Below are positions 17,247 to 25,762 of a stretch of DNA of 64,000 nt, in pieces. The position numbers and the translations under genes were made by a program. Position 1 is the first letter of the stretch. Each line of letters starts with the position of its first letter. Origin of the DNA: Phycisphaerales bacterium (GTDB lineage: Bacteria; Planctomycetota; Phycisphaerae; Phycisphaerales; UBA1924). Location of the stretch: the NCBI GenBank assembly GCA_029260555.1, contig JAJDCZ010000022.1, positions 156,187 through 220,186 on the forward strand, written 5' to 3'. The notes under the pieces were generated by a model. That model saw only the letters and a program-made list of their open reading frames with translations, searched no databases and had not been told where the DNA came from.

Positions 17247-19076
17247 GTGCCACTTCGTCTGGGCGGGTATTGTAGTGAAACATTGAGACCGTCAACTTCA
17301 TCCCGCACACGCATCTGGCGTGATCTGAGCATCCTTTCCCTGTTGGGGTTTGTGGTGTTTTTCATCAGGCCTACGAGTCATGGGCTGACCAACTGGCAGG
17401 AAGCTCAAAGGGTTCTTGTCGCGCGCGAGATGCTCGATGCCAACCAGTGGCTGGTGCCGACCTCCGCAGGGCAGGCTTACCTTTCAAAGCCGCCCGCGTT
17501 CTACTGGGCACAAATGGCAATGGCCCGAGTCATGGGTCATCGGGTGGGCGAGCTTGAACTGCGTCTGGTTGTAGCCTTGTGCGCCATGGCTGGGGTGTTG
17601 TTAACATGGCTTGCTGCCAAAGACATATTTCAAGACGATGCAGACGATCAACTTGTCAGTGATCAGCGATGGCGCGCGGATGTGGGTTTGTGGAGCGCAC
17701 TTTCATTAATGACCGGCGTGCTCTTTGTTCGCTCAGGTCGCATCGGCGAGCTTGACATCATGCTGGTGCCCGTCGTGGTGGGGGGAATCTGGGCCAGTGT
17801 TCATGCTTGGCGTTATGCTCGGAAAAACCATCGTACTGCCTTTGGCATGGTCATCGTTTCGACCATCGCAGCTGTGGCAGCTGTCATGACCAAAGGACCA
17901 CCCGCCCTGCTCGCTCCGCTGCTCGCACCATTTGGAGCGATGGCGTTATGGATCGCGCTCAAACCTCCAGAGCCTTCACGCACACGCAAGATCGCTGGGG
18001 CACTGGCAGGAACGCTCGTCAGCCTGACAGCCATCATCATTGTGCACCGCTCATCATTGCCGGCTGATCCAATGAGCCTGGCAGGAGCTGCGGTGCTCAT
18101 TGCGATCAGCGCGACACTGGGCTGGTTGGCAGCAGGGCTGACAACCACAACCCGGGCGTTTGAGTTGTTCCGTGTCTATTCACGCACGCACCCTGTTGCT
18201 GTGGCCATCGTGCCCATGGCGGTTTTGCTGGGCTGGTTCAAGCTGGTTGCAGCCCAGATCGGGGCTGATGCTGTCGCCCAAGGCACCGCGTACGAAACAG
18301 CAGACAACCTCAGGCTCCTGGTCCTGCTTGCGCCCATTCGCAATCTCGAAGCCATGTCTTATGGCGCAGGGCTCAGTTCCATAGGCACCATCATCGCCAT
18401 CATCTGGCTCATCAAAGATCGCCCTCGCTTTACGCCAGGTTTGTGTGTTGTGCTTTCATGGATCGTCCTGAGTTTTTTCGCTCTTAGTATTCTGGGCAAG
18501 GGTGTGCCTCGCTATCTCACACCCGTCTGGCCCGCGATGGCTATGCTGGCGGGTGTGTGGATGGCAAGCGCCTTGCGTGATCTTAAAGCCGCCAAACATC
18601 TGCCGCGTACCGGCTGGATCGCGGTCATCGTGCTCGCACTCAGCCAGAGTTGGTGGTACAGCATGGGCCGAGAGCAAAGCTATGCCTTTCGCAGCCCGCG
18701 CTCACTTTTCAAAGAGCTTGAGCCTGTGCTGATGGATCCGAAACTGCACACAATTGCCACCGCAGCTTTTCATGCTCCAGCCATCGAGTTTTATGTCGAT
18801 CGCCCCGTGCAGATCCTTGGCGACCCCAACATGCCCGGGTCATCAGCCATCCGACCAAGCCTGTCAGTTGCAGATATCGCTCGTGATCTTGAAACCAGCC
18901 AGGGCTTCTGGTTAGTCTTCGCCCGTGCAGATCAAGCCGGTCAACCCGCAGCAGGCCTGGGCGATGAACTGCATGATGCAAATCTGGACTGGTCGATTGT
19001 GCCCACCAAAGCCTCGTTTGCCATTGATGCCAATCGTTCAAATGCCATCGTGCTTCGTGTGCAGCATCAGCGTTGA
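17247..19076 (+). CDS. GT39/ArnT-type membrane glycosyltransferase
   Basis: A 609-residue polytopic protein of the PMT/ArnT superfamily (GT-C fold). These enzymes transfer sugars from polyprenyl-phosphate donors to protein or lipid acceptors on the outer face of the inner membrane. The N-terminal loop has the pattern LTNWQEAQRVLVAREML, followed by SKPPAFYWAQM, resembling the E-x3-R and KPPL motifs of this group. The expected Asp/Glu pair is partly altered (NWQEAQR rather than DE-hR). About ten to twelve hydrophobic segments span residues 25-470, and a soluble C-terminal domain occupies 500-609. Start is GTG at 17247. The acceptor cannot be predicted. It overlaps the convergent AtpZ-like gene by 10 nt. 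Confidence 0.82.
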   Translation: MPLRLGGYCSETLRPSTSSRTRIWRDLSILSLLGFVVFFIRPTSHGLTNWQEAQRVLVAREMLDANQWLVPTSAGQAYLSKPPAFYWAQMAMARVMGHRVGELELRLVVALCAMAGVLLTWLAAKDIFQDDADDQLVSDQRWRADVGLWSALSLMTGVLFVRSGRIGELDIMLVPVVVGGIWASVHAWRYARKNHRTAFGMVIVSTIAAVAAVMTKGPPALLAPLLAPFGAMALWIALKPPEPSRTRKIAGALAGTLVSLTAIIIVHRSSLPADPMSLAGAAVLIAISATLGWLAAGLTTTTRAFELFRVYSRTHPVAVAIVPMAVLLGWFKLVAAQIGADAVAQGTAYETADNLRLLVLLAPIRNLEAMSYGAGLSSIGTIIAIIWLIKDRPRFTPGLCVVLSWIVLSFFALSILGKGVPRYLTPVWPAMAMLAGVWMASALRDLKAAKHLPRTGWIAVIVLALSQSWWYSMGREQSYAFRSPRSLFKELEPVLMDPKLHTIATAAFHAPAIEFYVDRPVQILGDPNMPGSSAIRPSLSVADIARDLETSQGFWLVFARADQAGQPAAGLGDELHDANLDWSIVPTKASFAIDANRSNAIVLRVQHQR

Positions 19077-19405
19077 TTCATTTTGCGTGATTGTTTAATA
19101 ATGCGCCAAAACCCGCTGACAAACCCAAACACCAGCCCGATGATCAACGCGTAAGGCGCGGTACCTGCAAAGTAATCAATGACCCATCCCAACCCCACGC
19201 CACCCAGGATTGAAAAAATGAAATCGCTGGCCATAGCAAAGCCCACAGCCATCGGCGAGGTTGTTGCCAGTTGCTGCTTTTTGCGTTCCTGTTTTAACAT
19301 GCTCGCAGGTTTTTTGACCGGCGTTCTGAGAACCTCAGGAATCTCTAGCCTCGGATCGGTCGTGCGATGCGTGCTTTCTGGAAGTTCATGAGGCTCATCT
19401 TGCAT
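19067..19405 (-). CDS. AtpZ/AtpI-like membrane protein
   Basis: About 112 residues. A Pro/Arg/Lys-rich cytoplasmic N-terminus (to about residue 50) is followed by two membrane helices around FIFSILGGVGLGWVIDYFAG and ALIIGLVFGFVSGFWRIIK. The Gly-rich GVGLGWVIDYFAGT block and the short loop match the AtpZ/AtpI family, small proteins associated with F-type ATP synthase and divalent cation handling. ATG 19405 is chosen over an in-frame ATG at 19423 because it starts just after the alaS stop at 19413. Its position after alaS and apart from the atp cluster is notable. Confidence 0.8.
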   Translation of the reverse strand: MQDEPHELPESTHRTTDPRLEIPEVLRTPVKKPASMLKQERKKQQLATTSPMAVGFAMASDFIFSILGGVGLGWVIDYFAGTAPYALIIGLVFGFVSGFWRIIKQSRKMNQR

Positions 19406-19412
19406 GATGCTA

Positions 19413-22298
19413 TTACATCCCAAGCTGTTTCAGACCCAGCGAGCGGGCATGGGCGATGGCTTCTTTGATTTTGGACAGATCGGTGCCTCCACCTTGTGCA
19501 TCAGTTGGCTTTCCGCCACCTTTTCCGCCACAGATCTGCGCTACTTCACGCAGCCAGTTGCCCGCGTGGAGCCCTTGCCTGGTCATGGCTTCTGGAACCG
19601 ATGCGACAATGGCAACCCGCCCTGCGCTTGCATCAGGGCTCATCAGCATCACCGCTGCTTTGGGACAACTGCTTTGCAGCGTACTTAGTGCCGCCATCAA
19701 AGCAGCACGATCCGCCCCGGCATCAATGGTTGAAACCACGATGGTTTCAAGTGTGCTGCTTGCCGAATCGGCAATTTGCCGTGCTTGTTCAACAGCCTGT
19801 GCTGCGATTTGTTTACCCGCAGCTTTTTGAGCAGCCTTGGCTTTATCACGAGCCTTACTAAGCATTGTGCGAAGCGTGTGCTTCTCCGTCAGAGGCATGG
19901 TCATCTGATCAAGCTCGGTTGCAATCGAACTGACCTGGCTGGACAATTCCTGAGCATCATCCAGCGTATCCAGTGATGCGATGTGGTCTTTCAGGTTTTT
20001 GGCGAACAATATCGCAGCTTGTGCGGGGATGCCTGTCAGCGCCTCAATGCGTCTGACACCCTTGGCGATGCCGGTTTCTGAGACAAGTGCAAAGGCGTTG
20101 ATTTCCTGGGTGCTTTGCACATGCGTGCCGCCACAGAACTCGACGCTCAGCTCAAGCCAGGCCTGACTTTCCGGGTTGTCCAGCATCTCCTCCACCGGCT
20201 GACCGACAGAAACCACCCGCACAGGGTCAGGGTAGCGCTCACCAAAGACTGCGCGAACCGTGCTGATTGACTGCGCGACATACAAGGGAGCAAGGTTTGT
20301 ATAGACAGTAAGATTTTGCGCTATCTGGTGTTTGACAACTTCTTCAACCTTTGCGATCTGCTCAGGGTCCAGAGGCTTGTTGTGTGAAAAATCAAAACGC
20401 AAACGATCCGGCGCGACCAGTGACCCCTTCTGATTGATATCCGCGCCGATTACCCGCCTGAGCGCAAAGTTGAGGATGTGTGTTGCGGTGTGATTGGATT
20501 GAATCGGTGTCCGCCTTGTGCGCTCGACATGAAGCTCAACATTGTCATCAACACGGATCTCGCCTCGCGAGACATGCCCGATATGAACAATGTGTCCGCC
20601 AAAGGCTTGAACATCAGTTACACGAAACTCCCCACCGTCGTGTTTGTCGTTGGCGCTGGCGTGTGATTCACGGGTGACAATGATCGTGCCCCGGTCTGCG
20701 AGCTGCCCGCCAGCCTCAGCGTAAAAGCAGGTTCGATCCAGCACCAACCCGACTGTTGCATGCGCACCACCCACGGTGGCGGTCTGTTCGAAGGATTTGC
20801 CATCGAAAATCGCTTTGACTGTCGCGCCGATATTTTTTTGCTCATGCTTGAACGAGTCTGCTGTAGGCTTGATACCCAGCCGATTGAGTTTGTCTACAGC
20901 ATGCGCATCAAGCTCGATGCTTTGTCCATCTTCGCTGGATTTTGAAGCAGCACGCGATCGTTGCTTTTGTTCATCCATCGAGCGTTCAAAGCCTGCAACA
21001 TCAACCGTCATGCCCCTTTCCTCAGCCATCAGCACTGTCAGATCAAGCGGGAATCCAAAGGTATCGTAAAGCTGAAAGGCATCCGGGCCAGAGATGGTGC
21101 CTTGGCTTGCCTGCTGGGCAGCTTGATCAAAGATCGCCATGCCCTTGTCCAGCGTCCTGCCAAAGCTCTCTTCTTCATCAAGAATAATGCTGACGATTCG
21201 GTCAGAGTTCTTTGCAAGCTCACCAAACGCCTGATCCATCAATCCAACAACCGTTGGGACAAGTGCGCTCAAAAACCCCGTCTCTGCCCCGAGCATCTGT
21301 CTTCCATAACGCACCGCCCGACGCAAAATCCGCCGAAGCACATACCCACGACCTTCATTGCTCGGCACCGCGCCATCTGCAATCGCAAAGCTCAGCGTGC
21401 GAATGTGATCCGCCACCACCCGATACGCCATGTCGATCTTTTCAGTATCAGCCTCACCAATCAGCCCCTGATACGCCCGGGCTCCCGTCACAGATTCAAT
21501 CGCACCAAAGATCGGCATAAACAAATCCGTGTCATAATTCGAAGGCTTGTCCTGCAAGATCGACACCAGCCTTTCAAGCCCCATGCCAGTATCAACATGC
21601 TTGGCTGGCAATGGCTCGAGCTGTGTCTTTGTCTTGCGATTGAACTGGATGAAGACAAGGTTCCATACTTCAAGAACATCAGGGTCGTCCTTGTTCACCA
21701 AGGCTGCAGCATCGCGATTACCAACGCGATCATAATGCAGCTCAGAGCAAGGTCCGCATGGTCCCGTGTCACCCATCTCCCAGAAGTTGTCATTGTAGCT
21801 TCCTGGCAGAACATGATTCTCAGGCAGATGCCTGTGCCACAAGTCTCGCGATTCATGATCAGGTTCAAGACCCTGCTTGGCATCGCCCTGGAAATAAGTC
21901 GCATAAAACCGATTCGCATCAAGCCCGCATACTTTGGTGAGAAACTCGAATGCCCAGAAAATCGCATCTTCCTTGAAATAGTCGCCGATGGACCAGTTGC
22001 CCAGCATTTCAAAGAAAGTATGGTGGTAAGTATCCTTGCCCACATCATCCAGATCGTTGTGCTTGCCCCCGGCGCGAATGCACTTCTGGCTGTTGACTGC
22101 TCGTTTGAGATCTTCCAGATATGACCCCGGCTCGACCTGCCCCAGAAACGCAGGTTTAAACTGGTTCATCCCCGCATTGGCAAACAACAGCGTGGGGTCG
22201 TCGTGGGGGACCACTGGCGACGATGGAACCAGAGCGTGCTCACGCTTTTCAAAGTATTCAATAAACGCCGATCTGACCTGGCTTGCTGTTTGGTTCAT
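19413..22298 (-). CDS. alaS: alanyl-tRNA synthetase
   Basis: Charges tRNA-Ala; about 961 residues, longer than the 876 of E. coli. The class II catalytic core is at the N-terminus (FLTKVCGLDANRFYATYF, GPCGPCSEL). The editing domain has the zinc-binding pair HTATHIL and CGGTHV. The C-terminal C-Ala region includes a coiled-coil and the glycine-rich ICGGKGGGKPTDAQGG turn. The extra length lies partly in a Lys/Arg/Ser-rich insertion near residues 445-470 (DEQKQRSRAASKSSED). ATG 22298 is preferred to an in-frame start at 22334, because AAGG precedes it at good spacing and it begins with the family-like NQTASQVRSAFIEYF. Divergent from sthA. Confidence 0.96.
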   Translation of the reverse strand: MNQTASQVRSAFIEYFEKREHALVPSSPVVPHDDPTLLFANAGMNQFKPAFLGQVEPGSYLEDLKRAVNSQKCIRAGGKHNDLDDVGKDTYHHTFFEMLGNWSIGDYFKEDAIFWAFEFLTKVCGLDANRFYATYFQGDAKQGLEPDHESRDLWHRHLPENHVLPGSYNDNFWEMGDTGPCGPCSELHYDRVGNRDAAALVNKDDPDVLEVWNLVFIQFNRKTKTQLEPLPAKHVDTGMGLERLVSILQDKPSNYDTDLFMPIFGAIESVTGARAYQGLIGEADTEKIDMAYRVVADHIRTLSFAIADGAVPSNEGRGYVLRRILRRAVRYGRQMLGAETGFLSALVPTVVGLMDQAFGELAKNSDRIVSIILDEEESFGRTLDKGMAIFDQAAQQASQGTISGPDAFQLYDTFGFPLDLTVLMAEERGMTVDVAGFERSMDEQKQRSRAASKSSEDGQSIELDAHAVDKLNRLGIKPTADSFKHEQKNIGATVKAIFDGKSFEQTATVGGAHATVGLVLDRTCFYAEAGGQLADRGTIIVTRESHASANDKHDGGEFRVTDVQAFGGHIVHIGHVSRGEIRVDDNVELHVERTRRTPIQSNHTATHILNFALRRVIGADINQKGSLVAPDRLRFDFSHNKPLDPEQIAKVEEVVKHQIAQNLTVYTNLAPLYVAQSISTVRAVFGERYPDPVRVVSVGQPVEEMLDNPESQAWLELSVEFCGGTHVQSTQEINAFALVSETGIAKGVRRIEALTGIPAQAAILFAKNLKDHIASLDTLDDAQELSSQVSSIATELDQMTMPLTEKHTLRTMLSKARDKAKAAQKAAGKQIAAQAVEQARQIADSASSTLETIVVSTIDAGADRAALMAALSTLQSSCPKAAVMLMSPDASAGRVAIVASVPEAMTRQGLHAGNWLREVAQICGGKGGGKPTDAQGGGTDLSKIKEAIAHARSLGLKQLGM

Positions 22299-22480
22299 GG
22301 ACGGGCCTTGGAAAAAACATCGATTCTCAGACAATCACCCCAAACTGACAGTGCATGCAGGGGGTGCAGATTGTATCCTGATCGGGTCGGAGAGCGCGTA
22401 TGATTCAAGCTCTGGAGTGATAACTTGCTTATTGCAGCTGTGGGAAACTCCGGTCAGGCGTCGATCGTGCCGATAAGTAG

Positions 22481-22486
22481 TATAAT
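22481..22486 (+). promoter_or_regulatory. candidate -10 box for sthA
   Basis: A perfect TATAAT lies 34 nt upstream of the sthA ATG in the alaS-sthA divergent gap. No good -35 was found at standard spacing. GCCGATAA (22469-22476), a sigma28-like sequence, overlaps the spacer and is probably coincidental. Confidence 0.45.
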
Positions 22487-22520
22487 TTACCGAACTTGCC
22501 AACATGGAAATAGCTGACTG

Positions 22521-23939
22521 ATGGAACGATATGATCTTTGCGTAATCGGGAGCGGCCCCGCGGGTCAGCGTGCTGCGATTCAAGCTGCCAAGCTGGACAA
22601 ATCCGTCTGTGTGGTCGAAAGGCGTGAACACTTGGGGGGCGTGGCGATTAACACTGGCACCATCCCTTCCAAAGCTCTCCGCGAGGCAATCCTCAATCTG
22701 GCTGGCCGTGCAAGCGCTACCCCTCGTGCAACAGACTTTCAGGCTGCTCGCAACGAAACCCTCACCGGGCTGATGAAATCCTGCCATCGTGTCATTAACG
22801 CAGAAATTGACCTGGTCGCTGACCACTTCTGCTCCAACGGCATCGAAGTCGCCCACGGCACAGCCTCATTCATCGACGATCACACAGTGTGCGTTGTTCA
22901 ATCCAAAGGCAATGAACGCAAAATCCTGGCTGACCATTTCCTTATCGCGACAGGAACCACCCCCGCAAGACCTCACAAGTTGCCCTTTGATGGCGTAAAT
23001 GTAATCAGCTCCGACGAACTATTGCACATGCCTTATCTCCCACGCACCATGATCATCGTTGGTGGTGGCGTGATTGGTACCGAATACGCATCCATGCTCT
23101 CAGCACTGGGCGTTCGCGTCACTCTCATCGAAGGCAGAAGCCGAATCCTCGATTTTGTTGATGCTGAGGTTACTGAAGCCTTGCAGTATCATCTTCGCCA
23201 AAACGGGCTCTCACTCAGGCTTGGCGAAAAAGTCACACGCATCGAAGTCATCGACCCGCCAGCTGGAGCACGCTCTGGCAACAATAAAATGGCCCAGGCA
23301 ACCCTTGAAAGTGGCAAAACCCTGCGGGCTGATTGCCTCCTGTTTTGTATCGGGCGACAGGGCGCTACCACAGAACTGGGGCTCTCAGCTGCTGGTCTGG
23401 AAGCAGACAACCGGGGGCGACTAAAAGTCAACGAGCACTATCAGACTGATGTAGAGCACATTTATGCTGCGGGCGATGTCATCGGCTTTCCAGCCCTTGC
23501 TTCAACCTCCATGGAGCAGGGCAGAATGTGTGCATGCCACATGTTCGGCCTTCCCTGCCAGACCGTTCCAGAACTGCTTCCCTACGGCATCTATGCCATT
23601 CCCGAACTCTCCATGGTCGGATGGACCGAAGAAAGACTCACCAATGAAGGCGTGCCTTACGAAACTGGCTATGCACAGTACAAGGAAATCGCACGCGGCC
23701 AACTCCTGGGTGATGATATCGGAATGCTCAAAATGCTCATCCACCAGGACACCAGGCACATCCTCGGCGTCCACATCATCGGCACCGGCGCTACCGAACT
23801 CATCCACATCGGCCAGACCGCCATTGCTTTCAAAGCAACCGTCGATTATTTTGTCAATGCTGTTTTTAACTATCCAACTCTCGCTGAGTGCTACAAAGTC
23901 GCTGCCATGAACGGCCTGAACAAAATCCAGGGCGTGTAG
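22521..23939 (+). CDS. sthA: soluble pyridine nucleotide transhydrogenase
   Basis: FAD-dependent NAD(P)+ transhydrogenase, 472 residues, reoxidising NADPH with NAD+ in the cytoplasm. The N-terminal FAD loop is VIGSGPAGQRAA. The segment normally holding the redox disulfide in disulfide reductases reads GTIPSKALRE, without the Cys pair, which is the mark of SthA rather than lipoamide dehydrogenase. The NAD-binding loop is IVGGGVIGTEYASM and the C-terminal dimer interface has HIIGTGATELIHIGQ. The ATG is 34 nt after a TATAAT box. It gives the cell a route to balance NADH and NADPH. Confidence 0.93.
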   Translation: MERYDLCVIGSGPAGQRAAIQAAKLDKSVCVVERREHLGGVAINTGTIPSKALREAILNLAGRASATPRATDFQAARNETLTGLMKSCHRVINAEIDLVADHFCSNGIEVAHGTASFIDDHTVCVVQSKGNERKILADHFLIATGTTPARPHKLPFDGVNVISSDELLHMPYLPRTMIIVGGGVIGTEYASMLSALGVRVTLIEGRSRILDFVDAEVTEALQYHLRQNGLSLRLGEKVTRIEVIDPPAGARSGNNKMAQATLESGKTLRADCLLFCIGRQGATTELGLSAAGLEADNRGRLKVNEHYQTDVEHIYAAGDVIGFPALASTSMEQGRMCACHMFGLPCQTVPELLPYGIYAIPELSMVGWTEERLTNEGVPYETGYAQYKEIARGQLLGDDIGMLKMLIHQDTRHILGVHIIGTGATELIHIGQTAIAFKATVDYFVNAVFNYPTLAECYKVAAMNGLNKIQGV

Positions 23940-24011
23940 AACCTACTGAACTGCCCCGCAAACCTCTGCTCTGTCACTGCCAAAAGCTCCCCGCGTGCTA
24001 TCCTATCAGGC

Positions 24012-25163
24012 GTGGCTCAGAAACCATCACAACTGGAAACCGACCTCAACGAGCTCAACCAAGGTGCTCCCAAACCCCTCGCCCATATCGTCGGGCAGGA
24101 TGGACCCCTCCACACACTCTGTGAAGCTGTCCGATGCGATCGTGTGCATCACGCCTGGATCTTCCATGGCCCCAAAGGCGTAGGAAAGTTCACTACTGCC
24201 CTCTCATTTGCAGCACTGCTGCTCAATCCCACCACAACATGCACAGCCGACAACCTGCTGGCTGCAGACCCTGATGATCACACCTCTAAACTGCTCAATG
24301 CAGGAACCCATCCTGACCTGCACATCATCTGCAAGGAACTAGCTCGTTTTAGCGATGACCGCCAAATACGCGAAGCCAAACAGATGTCCATCCCAAAGAA
24401 AGTTATTGAACAGTACCTCTTGGTTCCCGCCTCGCTGGCCCCCAGCATGAACACCGGCTCACGCGCATCCAAGGTTTTCATCATTGACGAGGCGGACCTG
24501 CTGGATCGCTCACAGACCAATGCCCCTGTTCAAAACGCGATGCTCAAGACACTCGAAGAGCCTTCGCCAGGAACCGTCATGATCCTCGTCACCGATCGTG
24601 AGCAGAAACTGTTACCCACCGTGCGCAGCCGGTGCCAGCGCATCGCCTTCAGCTCGCTGAGTGACCAGAGCATGCAACTCTGGCTGCGTTCATCTGGCCT
24701 TGAGGTTTCACCGGGCGATGTTGACTGGCTGCTGAGGTTTGTTGCTGGAAGCCCAGGCGAGTTTGTCCAGGCGGTCCAAACAGGTCTGATTGCCTGGCAG
24801 CGCACCATGGAACCCATGCTTCGCGCCATGGATCAGGGCAACGCACCGATGGATCTCGGCTCAACTATGGCGACATTGATCGATCAATGGGCTGCTGATT
24901 ATGTCGCAAAGCATCGCTACGCCAGTAAAGACGCTGCCAACAAGCACGCTGCAGGCTTGATGCTCAACTATCTCTCCAGCACGATCAGGCACCAACTCAA
25001 ACACGATGCAATCCAGGGCGATATTTCTGCGATGCATCGCCGCACTGGCATGATCGATCGCATTCATGAAGCGGAACTACGCCTTGGCTCAAATGTTCAG
25101 ATTGGACTCGTCATGGAGGCACTGGCAGCCAGTCTGTCTTGCCCAGTTGAAATCCAGGCCTGA
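24012..25163 (+). CDS. holB: DNA polymerase III subunit delta'
   Basis: Clamp-loader subunit of 383 residues and AAA+ fold. N-terminal HIVGQDGPLHTL and HHAWIFHGPKGVGK place it in the DnaX/HolB family. The P-loop GPKGVGKF ends in Phe instead of Ser/Thr, so ATP hydrolysis is unlikely, in keeping with delta'. KVFIIDEADLL and the sensor motif RSRCQRI follow. The zinc-binding Cys quartet of classical delta'/gamma is not obvious. The C-terminal domain (about 230-383) is helical. Start is GTG at 24012, giving MAQKPS. A shorter, unrelated AAA+ ATPase remains possible but unlikely. Confidence 0.85.
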   Translation: MAQKPSQLETDLNELNQGAPKPLAHIVGQDGPLHTLCEAVRCDRVHHAWIFHGPKGVGKFTTALSFAALLLNPTTTCTADNLLAADPDDHTSKLLNAGTHPDLHIICKELARFSDDRQIREAKQMSIPKKVIEQYLLVPASLAPSMNTGSRASKVFIIDEADLLDRSQTNAPVQNAMLKTLEEPSPGTVMILVTDREQKLLPTVRSRCQRIAFSSLSDQSMQLWLRSSGLEVSPGDVDWLLRFVAGSPGEFVQAVQTGLIAWQRTMEPMLRAMDQGNAPMDLGSTMATLIDQWAADYVAKHRYASKDAANKHAAGLMLNYLSSTIRHQLKHDAIQGDISAMHRRTGMIDRIHEAELRLGSNVQIGLVMEALAASLSCPVEIQA

Positions 25164-25236
25164 CCTACAGCGTACTCGGCTTCTAATCCGGCACCCTGCA
25201 AGTCGCTATGTGTTGATTTGCCAGCCAGAAATCGGA

Positions 25237-25716
25237 TCATGCTTCAATTTGCACCGAGTTGATCGCGGTGCCCTCACCAGTCGAGCTGAAATTTCTAGCC
25301 TGCACCACAGGATCTTCCCCCTCAGCCCGCCCCTTGGCTATATTCTCCATGAGAAGCACCCAAGTCTCTCGTTCGTATTCCAGAAGCTCGATCACCTGAT
25401 TGGCCTTTTTAGCGTTTCGACTGAAGCTTGCTTCGACCAACTCCTGAAACATGAATGTATATAAACTTCGTACACGCTCAGCCAGCTCAGGGTCAAACTC
25501 AGGCTTGATGGTGTTGATGAGTTCAAGCAGGATGTTTCGGCACTGGCTCAGCCCGTTGTAGCTGGCCTCGTAGTCCTTTTCCTGCAGGCCTTGGGTACCT
25601 TGCTTTGCGAACTTGATCGCACCATCCAGCAGCATCAACCGAAGTTCTTCGGGGTTTGCTGTTAAAACCTTGGTTCGCAGGTACGCATTCGCTGGAGCTG
25701 TGTTTGGTGTACTCAT
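25237..25716 (-). CDS. fliS: flagellar secretion chaperone FliS
   Basis: A 159-residue chaperone that binds the C-terminus of flagellin and prevents early assembly. The family start YLRTKVLTANPEELRLMLLDGAIKFA corresponds to the usual Y-x5-V-xTASPxELVxMLYDGA. Helices at residues 45-120 include LLELINTIKPEFDPELAERV. The tail is extended and low-complexity (EGEDPVVQARN and onward) relative to ~130 residues in typical FliS. It lies 46 nt downstream of fliD on the same strand, the common fliD-fliS order. No flagellin gene is nearby. Confidence 0.92.
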   Translation of the reverse strand: MSTPNTAPANAYLRTKVLTANPEELRLMLLDGAIKFAKQGTQGLQEKDYEASYNGLSQCRNILLELINTIKPEFDPELAERVRSLYTFMFQELVEASFSRNAKKANQVIELLEYERETWVLLMENIAKGRAEGEDPVVQARNFSSTGEGTAINSVQIEA

Positions 25717-25762
25717 GACGAAGTGTTATCGACCCCTTTTCCCTGTCACTTGACCACATTCG

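Noticed and set aside
20961..22124. 387-codon plus-strand open frame
   Set aside because: It is antisense to alaS, whose conserved motifs fix the minus strand as coding; the plus-strand product has no protein-family features.
22469..22476. Sigma28 promoter before sthA (GCCGATAA)
   Set aside because: sthA is not a flagellar gene, no -35 is present and a perfect TATAAT lies right beside it.
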